Shown piece after piece: positions 1-8,147 of a DNA stretch of 64,000 bases. How positions within the stretch are numbered: position 1 is the first letter of the stretch; each line of letters starts with the position of its first letter. Below the pieces are notes generated by a model, which did no database searches, had not been told where the DNA came from, and saw only the letters and a program-made list of their open reading frames with translations. A program made the position numbers and the translations under genes. Origin of the DNA: Psychrobacter immobilis (lineage in GTDB: Bacteria > Pseudomonadota > Gammaproteobacteria > Pseudomonadales > Moraxellaceae); the NCBI RefSeq assembly GCF_904846225.1, contig NZ_CAJGZJ010000003.1, forward strand, positions 235,754-299,753, written 5' to 3'.

Positions 1-192
1 ATGATGATTGTATTCATTTATTCAAATTTAACGCGAGCAAAGTGATAACGATAATTTGATCCTATAATTCGATGGATAAAACTTAGTTATTGAGCCTTAA
101 ATAAAATAGTCTAATGCGAAAAGTTACGCTACACTCACTCTTACCAATCTCACTGATCCTATCATTATGACTACCATTTACTGGACTGACCT

Positions 193-2655
193 ATGACCTT
201 TGCTAGTTCTATCAAAACTATGGTGGTGCCCGCTCACAAAAACTCCCTTCCTATCATTTCACTAGCATTGATGGCAGTTGTAGCGCTGCTACCTGCGTGT
301 AGTGTGGTATCAGTGAATAAACAAGCATCAGCGAAAACCATTACTGCGCAGCGTGGCAATATCGTCACCACTAAAAAACTAAGCAGCGATACAGCATCGG
401 CATTACTATCAGCGGGCCTCAATGAGCAAGCCTGCATGCAACAATTTGACTTATGCTTGACTCAGCTTACTGATAGTATTCTGAATGAGCACTACCGTCC
501 TTCATTGGCAATTTTTGCAGAATTGCATTATGCAAAAGCGCGTCAGCTTGCCGACTCTCAAGATTGTCGCGATGCTCTTGCTCGCCCACCACTCGACCCT
601 TACTATGCCAATGCTCCTTTAAAGGAGGCGGAAGTTGAGACCCAAAAAGAAAACGCCAATAGCTGCCTGACGGGTTATCAAGGGCGTTTGTTTGATGCGA
701 TCAAATCTAGTTATACTTATTTATTTTATGACAGTTTGGCGCATGATTTTGAGGGTGCCGATCAAGATAATGATCGCTCTAATGCACAAAATCGTATTCC
801 TAGTGACGTCGATATTCAAACTCAAGATATCTATAACGCCGCCAGTAACGATGTCATTACCCAGCTTTATAGATCGACCAATGGCTCAGGTAAAATGATG
901 GGTGGCGTAAAAGTAGAATACCTACCAACGGCCGATAACCATCTCAACAGCAGCAAGCAAGCATCTATTGCCAACCTGACAACGCTAAAAGGAAAACCTA
1001 CTGACCAAATCAAAGTCATGAAGGTACAAGTCAACGATTATGATCTCGGTATTTATTTGCCAAATGAAAACAACTATCTGCAAAATGCACATAAGCAAAC
1101 GTCTGCTCTAGCAGATTTAGTGTCCACTTATGAGCTGCGCCTCTCTGGCCTCAACTCAATCAGCAAACGTCCAGGCTTAGGTATCAGCTTGGTAGCCTCC
1201 CTAGATGACCGTTATACCACCACCATTCGCCAATTATTAGAGTCATCATTATCAGGTCGATTGTCCAATGACAAAGACGATGACAGTGCAGATGATAGCA
1301 AGCCAAGTTCGCGCATCTATCCTACGGGTCACCTACTATTAACTGGACTAATTAAGCCAAGTGGCGATAGCGTGTTGGATACATTAAGCAGTCGCAAGCT
1401 CGATATTCATCTATATAATCCGTATCAAAGTGAAACCATTAATATTCTTAATAATGATTATCCACTGGCTGCTAACTTTTCTGCTGGCTATGGCTTGTGG
1501 CTGTCAGAGAACCAGCTAGATGGTGTGGGTTATTTAAATTTAATTACTCGCCAGCCAGAAGCAAACCTGCCGAAACTCTTTATGCTTGAGCCTTATGATC
1601 CTGATAAGCGCGTAATAATCATGGTACATGGCTTGGCCTCTAGCCCAGCAACGTGGGTAAATTTAACCAACGATATTTTTAATGATGATAAATTACGTGA
1701 TAATTATCAGGTTTGGCAAATATTTTATCCAACCAATTTGCCCATCTTAGAAAATCGCTATCAAATTCAGCGCTTGATTGACCGCACTTACCAACAAACT
1801 GACCCCGAAGGAAAAAATCGCGCCAGTAAAAACAGCGTGATTATCAGTCATAGTATGGGTGCCATTATCGCTCGCATGATGCTGTCCGATGAGAACTTGA
1901 CTGACGACCTAGATAGGCTTGATGATCAAAATATCCTGTCTAATAATGAAAAACGTAAAATTCGTGATGCGCTTGAAGAATCATTTGCTGAAGATGCGCT
2001 AAAAGAGCGTTTCAAGCTAAAGGCTCTACCACAAGTAGACACCGTTGTCTTTTTATCTGCCCCTTTTCGCGGCACAGATTATGCAGACCGTTGGTTCACA
2101 CGAGCACTGCGACGTATCGTTTATTTACCAGTAGGTTTGATTAAAACAGTGACTGATAATTTAGCAACGATTGCAACACAAGGTGATTTGGCGCAAAACC
2201 CGTTGGGCGCTTTATATTTACAAAATGGTGCCAGCCAGCTCAGTGATAAATCATCCTTTATACAATTGACCAAAGATATCACCATGAATGATCGCATTAC
2301 CTATCATTCAATTATTGCCAATAACGATGCTGACATCACTAAAGGACTGGCGCAAATGCAGTCTGGTGGGGTAAAAATTGACTTGTCGCAAGCGGTTGAA
2401 GAAGACTCTAAAAGCAAGCCATCCGATACACCAAATATACCAGCAGAACCTCTCATTGCTGCCGTGACTGTCGATGACGACATCAGCCAAGCACTGACGG
2501 AACGCTTATCAGACGGCATAGTGCCTTATACCAGTGCCCATCTAGATGGTGCTGCTTCTGAAACTGTTATTAATGGTGGTCATAGTATTCAAGCCAATCC
2601 ACAAACTATTTTGACGTTACGACGTATTTTGCATAAACAGTTACAGGAACAATGA
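193..2655 (+). CDS. Large lipoprotein alpha/beta hydrolase (lipase/esterase-like)
   Basis: An 820-residue protein with a hydrophobic N-terminal segment ending in a lipobox-like LPAC, with Cys36 as the probable lipidation site. It is therefore predicted to be a membrane-anchored envelope lipoprotein. The C-terminal third carries an alpha/beta-hydrolase core: an oxyanion-type HG near residue 479 (IMVHGLASSPATW), a nucleophile elbow SHSMGA with Ser554, a candidate Asp774 (DGIVP) and a candidate His797 (GGHSIQ). The first 450 or so residues match no domain I recognise and contain a short acidic stretch (DKDDDSADDS). The substrate cannot be read from sequence; family resemblance suggests an ester. 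The gene stands alone, followed by a 373 bp gap before the oxidase genes. The ATG at 193 has no strong Shine-Dalgarno, so the start is uncertain. Confidence 0.8.
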   Translation: MTFASSIKTMVVPAHKNSLPIISLALMAVVALLPACSVVSVNKQASAKTITAQRGNIVTTKKLSSDTASALLSAGLNEQACMQQFDLCLTQLTDSILNEHYRPSLAIFAELHYAKARQLADSQDCRDALARPPLDPYYANAPLKEAEVETQKENANSCLTGYQGRLFDAIKSSYTYLFYDSLAHDFEGADQDNDRSNAQNRIPSDVDIQTQDIYNAASNDVITQLYRSTNGSGKMMGGVKVEYLPTADNHLNSSKQASIANLTTLKGKPTDQIKVMKVQVNDYDLGIYLPNENNYLQNAHKQTSALADLVSTYELRLSGLNSISKRPGLGISLVASLDDRYTTTIRQLLESSLSGRLSNDKDDDSADDSKPSSRIYPTGHLLLTGLIKPSGDSVLDTLSSRKLDIHLYNPYQSETINILNNDYPLAANFSAGYGLWLSENQLDGVGYLNLITRQPEANLPKLFMLEPYDPDKRVIIMVHGLASSPATWVNLTNDIFNDDKLRDNYQVWQIFYPTNLPILENRYQIQRLIDRTYQQTDPEGKNRASKNSVIISHSMGAIIARMMLSDENLTDDLDRLDDQNILSNNEKRKIRDALEESFAEDALKERFKLKALPQVDTVVFLSAPFRGTDYADRWFTRALRRIVYLPVGLIKTVTDNLATIATQGDLAQNPLGALYLQNGASQLSDKSSFIQLTKDITMNDRITYHSIIANNDADITKGLAQMQSGGVKIDLSQAVEEDSKSKPSDTPNIPAEPLIAAVTVDDDISQALTERLSDGIVPYTSAHLDGAASETVINGGHSIQANPQTILTLRRILHKQLQEQ

Positions 2656-3028
2656 AAAATTGAATCTCAGGCTCAATTTAAAAGCAGTACTTACTAAAGC
2701 ATGTCCGACACACTCTAGCTGTTTAGGCTTCTGAAAATTATTTGTGGCTATTTAGATATGTTACCAAGACGTTGAGCAGCTTGCGTGTGTATGTAAGTAG
2801 GTGCATAATATGTTCACAGCAATATATTAATTTATAAGGATGTAAGTTATTCAATCCAGCTAAACAGTCGTTAGATTGGCGTCAATTTTTCTTTGATGCT
2901 GCTCGCCAATCAACACTGATCAATTGCCCGTAATATTTGCCATTTTAATATGTGGATAGTTATGGACAGTTACTTGAGCGTTTTATGGAAGCTAGCGCCA
3001 TTCAGCTAATACATAAGAGTAACCGTTT
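2656..3028. other. Intergenic region upstream of the bd-oxidase genes
   Basis: A 373 bp gap. Just after the hydrolase stop there is a weak hairpin, AAATTGA/TCAATTT, that may end the upstream transcript. The rest should hold the promoter of the oxidase operon, but no convincing -35/-10 pair or redox-regulator palindrome was found. No ORF of note is visible on either strand. Confidence 0.5.
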
Positions 3029-4534
3029 ATGTTCGCTACATTTATGATTGACCAGCTCGATGCGCTCACACTTGCGCGTATCCAATTCGCCTTTGTTATT
3101 TCTTTCCATATTGTCTTCCCCGCTTTTTCTATCGGGCTTGCCAGCTGGCTGACGGTTCTAGAATTCCGTTGGTTAAGAACGGGTAAGCCTATTTACGCCG
3201 AAGTTTATAAACAATGGGTCAAGATATTTGCCGTTGTGTTTGGTTTGGGCGTCGTATCCGGTGTGGTCATGTCTTACCAGTTCGGCACTAACTGGGCCGT
3301 CTTTTCTGATAAAGCGGGTAATGTCTTAGGCCCACTACTCGCCTATGAAGTCTTAACCGCATTTTTCTTAGAAGCGTCTTTTCTGGGTATTATGCTATTT
3401 GGTTGGGGCCGTGTCAGCAAACGCATGCATTTTACCGCAACGGCTATTGTCGCCATCGGTACATTAATCTCAGGTTTTTGGATTTTGGCTGCCAACAGCT
3501 TTATGCAAACGCCGCAAGGCTTTATGATGGGCGCAGACGGGCTACTATATCCTACTAATTGGCTCGAAATTATCTTCAATCCCTCATTCCCTTACCGCTA
3601 CGCTCATATGATGACAGCCGCGTTCTTGACGACTGCCTTTGTCATTGGTGGTATCGGTGCTTATTATCTTCAATCGAAAAAACACGTTGAACACCGCCAG
3701 CATGGTCGTGTCATGTTAGGTATGGCGATGATTATGGCCATATTTGTGGCACCAGCTCAAGTGTTGATTGGCGATGAGCATGGTCTAAATACGTTAGAAC
3801 ATCAGCCAGCCAAAGTGGCGGCGATGGAAGGTATTTGGGAGGATGAACGTGGTGCGGCGTTACGCTTATTTGCGATTCCTGATCAGGAAAACCAAACCAA
3901 TAAATATGAAGTCAAAATTCCTTATGTGTCGGGACTAATCTTGACCCATTCTTTAGATAAGGAAGTCAAAGGCCTCAAAAACTGGGCACCAGAAGACCAA
4001 CCACACGTTATTATTGTGTTTTGGGCGTTCCGTATTATGGTCGCTATTGGTATGTTGATGGTACTAGTGGGTTTATTTAGTATCTACAAATACTTCAAAA
4101 AACAACAATTTGATCGTGAAAGTATTTGGTTCCACCGTGCGTGGATGATGATGACACCGCTTGGTTTTATTGCGTTACTGTCTGGCTGGTTTGTGACCGA
4201 AACAGGACGTCAGCCTTGGACCGTTTATGGTGTGATTCGCACCGCTGAAAGTATGTCACCAGTCGCTGCACAGCAAGTTGCTACGACGCTGATTGGCTTT
4301 ATCATATTATATATTTTCGTATTTGGTGCGGGTAGTTTTTATATTTTGCGCCTCATCGCCCAAGGGCCTAAACCTTATCTAGATCCGGCAGCAGATCATT
4401 TTTATGATCACTCTATTACCGAATCACAAGGTCGTACTTTAAGTGGCGATAAGCATGCCGCCGATCATACAAAGGAAGATGACACAGACATGAGCAAACC
4501 TGCTAACGACGTCGAAGATGGAGGGTTACGCTAA
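3029..4534 (+). CDS. cioA: Cytochrome bd-type quinol oxidase subunit I (cyanide-insensitive type)
   Basis: A 501-residue polytopic inner-membrane protein of the CydA family, which oxidises quinol and reduces oxygen without pumping protons. The N-terminus (LARIQFAFVISFHIVFPAF) holds the conserved haem-ligand His27 and the FPAFSIGLASW stretch typical of the CIO branch rather than classical E. coli CydA. The GRQPW motif lies near residue 392. The C-terminal tail after the last helix is hydrophilic and charged. Its stop overlaps the start of subunit II by one base (TAATG), which implies translational coupling. A second in-frame ATG at 3044 would give MIDQLDALTLAR, closer to the usual family start, so the true start may be 15 bases downstream. 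CIO rather than CydA is a family-level judgement. Confidence 0.93.
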   Translation: MFATFMIDQLDALTLARIQFAFVISFHIVFPAFSIGLASWLTVLEFRWLRTGKPIYAEVYKQWVKIFAVVFGLGVVSGVVMSYQFGTNWAVFSDKAGNVLGPLLAYEVLTAFFLEASFLGIMLFGWGRVSKRMHFTATAIVAIGTLISGFWILAANSFMQTPQGFMMGADGLLYPTNWLEIIFNPSFPYRYAHMMTAAFLTTAFVIGGIGAYYLQSKKHVEHRQHGRVMLGMAMIMAIFVAPAQVLIGDEHGLNTLEHQPAKVAAMEGIWEDERGAALRLFAIPDQENQTNKYEVKIPYVSGLILTHSLDKEVKGLKNWAPEDQPHVIIVFWAFRIMVAIGMLMVLVGLFSIYKYFKKQQFDRESIWFHRAWMMMTPLGFIALLSGWFVTETGRQPWTVYGVIRTAESMSPVAAQQVATTLIGFIILYIFVFGAGSFYILRLIAQGPKPYLDPAADHFYDHSITESQGRTLSGDKHAADHTKEDDTDMSKPANDVEDGGLR

Positions 4535-5550
4535 TGTTTAATTTCGGTGATGTATTAGACTTACCTTTGATCTGGGGCGGCCTGATCGTTCTTGCTGTCT
4601 TTGTTTATGTACTGCTTGATGGCTTTGATTTGGGTTGTGGTATTTTGTTCCCATTTGCGGGTTCAGATAAAAACCGTAGTCGGATCATGAACTCGATTGC
4701 GCCATTTTGGGATGGTAACGAGACTTGGCTGGTATTGGGTGGTGGCGGTCTGTTTGCCGCTTTCCCAGTCGCTTACGGTATCATTATGACGGGGCTTTAT
4801 TTACCCGTAACAGCGATGCTTTTTGGTCTTATCATGCGCGGTGTGGCATTTGAGTTTCGCTTTAAAGCCTCTACTCGTCGCCATGTGTGGGACACTTTCT
4901 TTTTTATCGGTTCTGTCGTTGCGACGTTCTCTCAAGGGATTATGCTCGGCGCACTGGTACAAGGTCTAGAGGCGAGCAATCGTCTATATACTGGTGGCCC
5001 ATTTGATTGGCTAACGCCTTTCTCTATCGTCTGTGGTTTCGCTTTAATCATTGGCTATGCTTTACTTGGCTCTACTTGGCTGATTATAAAAACCGAACAC
5101 ACGTTACAAGTTTGGGCGCGCAAAGTCTCAGGTTGGATGCTGTCTGCTTTAGTGGTCGCAATGATAATCGTCACAATATTTATGTATTTTTCAGATATCG
5201 ATGCACTCGAAGGCTGGTTCCGCCTCCCAAGTCTACTTTATCTCGCTCCTATGCCAGTTATCGCCCTAATATTATTTTTTATTATGCGTAAAGACTTAAC
5301 AACGGAGCGTGAGTACCGTCCATTCTTATTGACGGTTGCGCTGTTTTTGATGGGTTACATTGGTGTGTGCTTTGCCTTGTTCCCCTATATCGTACCGTAC
5401 CAAATGACTATTTATGAGGCGGCCGCTGCTGACACGTCGTTATCCTTTATGTTAATTGGGGCCGTTATTATGCTACCGATTATTTTAAGTTATACCGCTT
5501 TTGCATATTATACTTTCAAAGGCAAAACTGATCACAATCCTATGTATTAA
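4534..5550 (+). CDS. cioB: Cytochrome bd-type quinol oxidase subunit II
   Basis: A 338-residue CydB-family integral membrane protein that pairs with the subunit I encoded immediately upstream. The N-terminal helix is followed by the family signature DGFDLGCGILFPF, then WDGNETWLVLGGGGLFAAFP, both strongly conserved in subunit II. About eight or nine hydrophobic segments are visible. The ATG overlaps the subunit I stop codon. A small membrane ORF with a strong ribosome site lies 93 bp downstream and completes the operon. A strong hairpin terminator follows at 5782-5817. Confidence 0.93.
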   Translation: MFNFGDVLDLPLIWGGLIVLAVFVYVLLDGFDLGCGILFPFAGSDKNRSRIMNSIAPFWDGNETWLVLGGGGLFAAFPVAYGIIMTGLYLPVTAMLFGLIMRGVAFEFRFKASTRRHVWDTFFFIGSVVATFSQGIMLGALVQGLEASNRLYTGGPFDWLTPFSIVCGFALIIGYALLGSTWLIIKTEHTLQVWARKVSGWMLSALVVAMIIVTIFMYFSDIDALEGWFRLPSLLYLAPMPVIALILFFIMRKDLTTEREYRPFLLTVALFLMGYIGVCFALFPYIVPYQMTIYEAAAADTSLSFMLIGAVIMLPIILSYTAFAYYTFKGKTDHNPMY

Positions 5551-5643
5551 TCGCTAATAGCGGGATATAGGATCAGCCAGAAACTGTGATTGCCATGACT
5601 GATTCATGGTAGTCACAATTCATAAGCTAGTCAGGAGATATTT

Positions 5644-5760
5644 ATGAAGAAGCTCAGTAAGAAACGATCACAATGGTTATGGTTCTTTGGCTTGTATTTG
5701 GGAGGTTTTTTAGTTGTTTTTACCATTGCACAATTAATCAAACTGGCTATGGGCGTTTAA
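5644..5760 (+). CDS. Small bd-oxidase accessory subunit (DUF2474/CydX-like), 38 aa
   Basis: A 38-residue ORF starting MKKLSKKRSQWLW and ending LIKLAMGV, with a basic N-terminus followed by one transmembrane helix of about 20 residues. The ATG is preceded by a good Shine-Dalgarno (CAGGAG, 7 to 8 bases away). It sits 93 bp after subunit II and just before the operon terminator. This size, topology and position match the small single-helix subunits (CydX-type, or the DUF2474 family found after CIO genes) that stabilise or assemble bd oxidases. The DUF2474 assignment is from memory of the family pattern and is unverified. It is easily missed because of its length. Confidence 0.8.
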   Translation: MKKLSKKRSQWLWFFGLYLGGFLVVFTIAQLIKLAMGV

Positions 5761-5781
5761 CCCCAACCTCTAAATTTATAT

Positions 5782-5817
5782 AAAAAAGCAGCGTTGATGA
5801 ATCAACGCTGCTTTTTT
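5782..5817. terminator. Bidirectional Rho-independent terminator
   Basis: A near-perfect inverted repeat, AAAAAAGCAGCGTTGA and its complement around a 3-4 base loop, has an A-run on one side and a T-run on the other. It can end both the plus-strand oxidase operon and the minus-strand amgK-murU transcript, whose last stop is 20 bp away. Confidence 0.9.
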
Positions 5818-5836
5818 ATGATACTGATTTTGTACT

Positions 5837-6577
5837 TTATATGCCCAAATGATTGTCAGCGCCCTTACTTTCAATAAACGCATTCACCTGTGTCAAGCGC
5901 TCAGGCGTACCGACATCTATCCAATTATCAGTCATCACCTCAGCCGTGATCTGAAATTTTATCATCGCTTGCCTTAGCAAAGGTCCCAACGGTGCTGGTT
6001 GTCCTGACACTAAACCTTCTACCAATCTAGGAGATATGACACTGATACCTGCAAAGGTATATTTGTCTGCATCGCCAATGGGCTGCTCACTGGCAAGACC
6101 ATTATTGATGGCAAAATCACCACCATCGTTGTGCTCTGGATTATCAATTAATAATAGATGAGCACGCTGATCGGCACTCAAGCTATAAGCGCGTAATTGG
6201 GAAAAATCATAAGTCGTCCAAATATCAGAATTAACTAAAATAAACGGCTCATCTCGCAATTTACTTGTTTGCAATGCCTGAAAAATGCCGCCTGCTGTTT
6301 CAAGAGGCTCATCACCTTCGATCGACCAATGCAGTTTGACCCCATATTGCGAACCATCACCCAATGCCTCCATTAACTTATCAGCCAGCCATGACGCATT
6401 GATAGTAATATCAGTGATACCAGCTGCCTGTAGCGCTTTGATATGCCACACGATAAGCGGCTGTCCACCTACTTCAACCAACGGCTTTGGCGTTTTCAGT
6501 GTTAGTGGGCGCAAACGTGTTCCTTTGCCCGCAGCCAAAATCATTGCTTGCGTGATATTAGACGTAGATGTTGTCAT
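5837..6577 (-). CDS. murU: N-acetylmuramate 1-phosphate uridylyltransferase
   Basis: A 246-residue nucleotidyltransferase with the sugar-nucleotide pyrophosphorylase N-terminus MILAAGKGTRLRPLT and the downstream KPLVEVGGQPLI. The acidic motif VNSDIW contains the metal-binding Asp. MurU converts MurNAc 1-phosphate and UTP to UDP-MurNAc, so recycled cell-wall sugar re-enters peptidoglycan synthesis without de novo MurA/MurB (the fosfomycin-insensitive route known from Pseudomonas). The sugar kinase AmgK is encoded 90 bp upstream on the same strand, and the lptD-surA pair lies just beyond in the opposite direction. This arrangement supports MurU over a generic GlmU or RmlA homologue. A strong ribosome site (AAAGGAG) precedes the ATG. 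Confidence 0.88.
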   Translation of the reverse strand: MTTSTSNITQAMILAAGKGTRLRPLTLKTPKPLVEVGGQPLIVWHIKALQAAGITDITINASWLADKLMEALGDGSQYGVKLHWSIEGDEPLETAGGIFQALQTSKLRDEPFILVNSDIWTTYDFSQLRAYSLSADQRAHLLLIDNPEHNDGGDFAINNGLASEQPIGDADKYTFAGISVISPRLVEGLVSGQPAPLGPLLRQAMIKFQITAEVMTDNWIDVGTPERLTQVNAFIESKGADNHLGI

Positions 6578-6667
6578 GCAGGCTCCTTTTAATATGATGA
6601 TGTAAATTCGCAGAATAATTGATCGGTGCTATTTATCTTAAAAAAACCTCTATCTTGCCAGGAGTTT

Positions 6668-7744
6668 TTATCTTGAAACAAATGTATTCTGATAAGCAGG
6701 TAGGACGGTATCTTGCAGCCATTGATTAAAAGGCATAACAGCTTGCTTCATCTCATCACTACCCTGCTCAGCAAGCCAGTTCAATTCAGTAAGCATATCA
6801 TGCATGACTTTGGGAATATCAGCCAAATAGCGGTCTTTGCCATCACGTTCAGACAAGCGAATAAAAATCCCCAATACTTTTAAATGTCGCTGCACACCCA
6901 TTACATTTACATCGTTCTCAAGCTGCTCTACGCTATCCGCTGTGGTTAATGCCGCCTGCTGTTGCAATTGCCAAAAATCATTAATCCATTCAGATATTTG
7001 ACGCTCTGGCCATTCAACATAAGCATCACGTACCAACGATACCAAATCATAAGTATATGAACCGATGACCGCATCTTGAAAGTCAATCACACCTAGGCGC
7101 GCATTGTTCGCTTGGTCTTGCATTAGATTGCGACTGTGATAATCACGATGGACGATGACCTGTGGCTGTAGCAAAATCTCTTTAGTTAGTGCCGCTTTTA
7201 AATTTTTCCATAATGTTTTATCAAGTGCTACACCAACATAAGGTATAAACCAGTCACTAAACAAATCCATTTCACGATCTAATAATGCAGTATCATAATC
7301 TGGCAACTGGTATTGAGATTTTGCCGTCTCAACTGGCACGGTTTGTAGTGCTACCAACGTCTGCATTGCTAACTGATAATGTTCATTGACTTGGGCGGGC
7401 GTTGCATTAACGAGCAAATGGGCAAACTCCACCGTACCAAAATCTTGTAATACCAAGAACCCTTTTGCGACATCTTGTGCGATAAGCGTCGGTACATTAA
7501 TCGCTGGTGACATTAGCTTGGCGACACTAATGAACTGGCGCAAAGCGTCTTGTTCATCAGCAGAATCCATGACAATATAACGCGATTCTTTCGTATCATT
7601 AGCTGCTGACAGTTGGAGACGATGGTATTGGCGCGCGCTTGCATCCCCCGGTAAGCTGTCAAGATTAAATACTTGCCCTGCAAATACTTGCTGCAACCAG
7701 CGTTCTAATTGCTCTAAACGGTTATTCGTGTTGGTCTCGGTCAT
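6668..7744 (-). CDS. amgK: N-acetylmuramate/N-acetylglucosamine anomeric kinase
   Basis: A phosphotransferase of the aminoglycoside-kinase/choline-kinase fold. It has the catalytic loop IVHRDYHSRNLM (HxDxxxxN) followed by GVIDFQDAVIGSYTYDL, where the Asp binds metal. AmgK phosphorylates recycled MurNAc at the anomeric position, feeding MurU encoded next door. Start choice: the longest frame begins with GTG at 7786, with ATGs at 7774 and 7744. The 7744 ATG (MTETNTNNRLEQL) has an AGAG about six bases upstream and gives 358 residues, near the usual length, so I prefer it. The region upstream is a divergent promoter shared with lptD. Confidence 0.88.
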   Translation of the reverse strand: MTETNTNNRLEQLERWLQQVFAGQVFNLDSLPGDASARQYHRLQLSAANDTKESRYIVMDSADEQDALRQFISVAKLMSPAINVPTLIAQDVAKGFLVLQDFGTVEFAHLLVNATPAQVNEHYQLAMQTLVALQTVPVETAKSQYQLPDYDTALLDREMDLFSDWFIPYVGVALDKTLWKNLKAALTKEILLQPQVIVHRDYHSRNLMQDQANNARLGVIDFQDAVIGSYTYDLVSLVRDAYVEWPERQISEWINDFWQLQQQAALTTADSVEQLENDVNVMGVQRHLKVLGIFIRLSERDGKDRYLADIPKVMHDMLTELNWLAEQGSDEMKQAVMPFNQWLQDTVLPAYQNTFVSR

Positions 7745-8147
7745 ATTTGGCTCTAAAGTTATTTTATCAGTCATAAAAGGTATCACAGGTTAAATATTGG
7801 TCTTAAACAATTAAAGTAGTGATAAGTCGAGCAAATACTTGCTAAAATAGTCATGTCTTGAGCCATAGCCGCTATAAATATTCGTATTGATAGCACATTC
7901 AATATATAGTGCTAATGATAATCTCAACGCTCATTTAAAAAACCGCTTGGCTATATTATAAATTTTGATAAATAGTGTAGCTGATTTGGTTTTTTTTGAC
8001 TATGATTAGTCGTCATTATATGTAAAATACCCAAATTTTTAACATTACATTATTGATTTGTTAGCCATTTATGAACTGCTATATACCATTAAATAGTACG
8101 GCTAACAAATTCAGTATCGCAATCCAATAGGCTCTGCAATCATAGGT
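7745..8147. promoter_or_regulatory. Divergent amgK/lptD promoter region
   Basis: About 400 bp of very AT-rich sequence separate the divergent genes. On the plus strand TTGACT (7996-8001) and TATGTA (8019-8024) sit 17 bp apart, a plausible but imperfect sigma-70 promoter for lptD with a leader of about 115 nt. No coding potential was seen. Experimental start sites would be needed to confirm it. Confidence 0.35.

Noticed and set aside
2909..2923. ATCAACACTGATCAA upstream of the bd oxidase, resembling an Anr/FNR site
   Set aside because: The two ATCAA units are direct, not inverted, repeats, so it does not fit TTGATnnnnATCAA.
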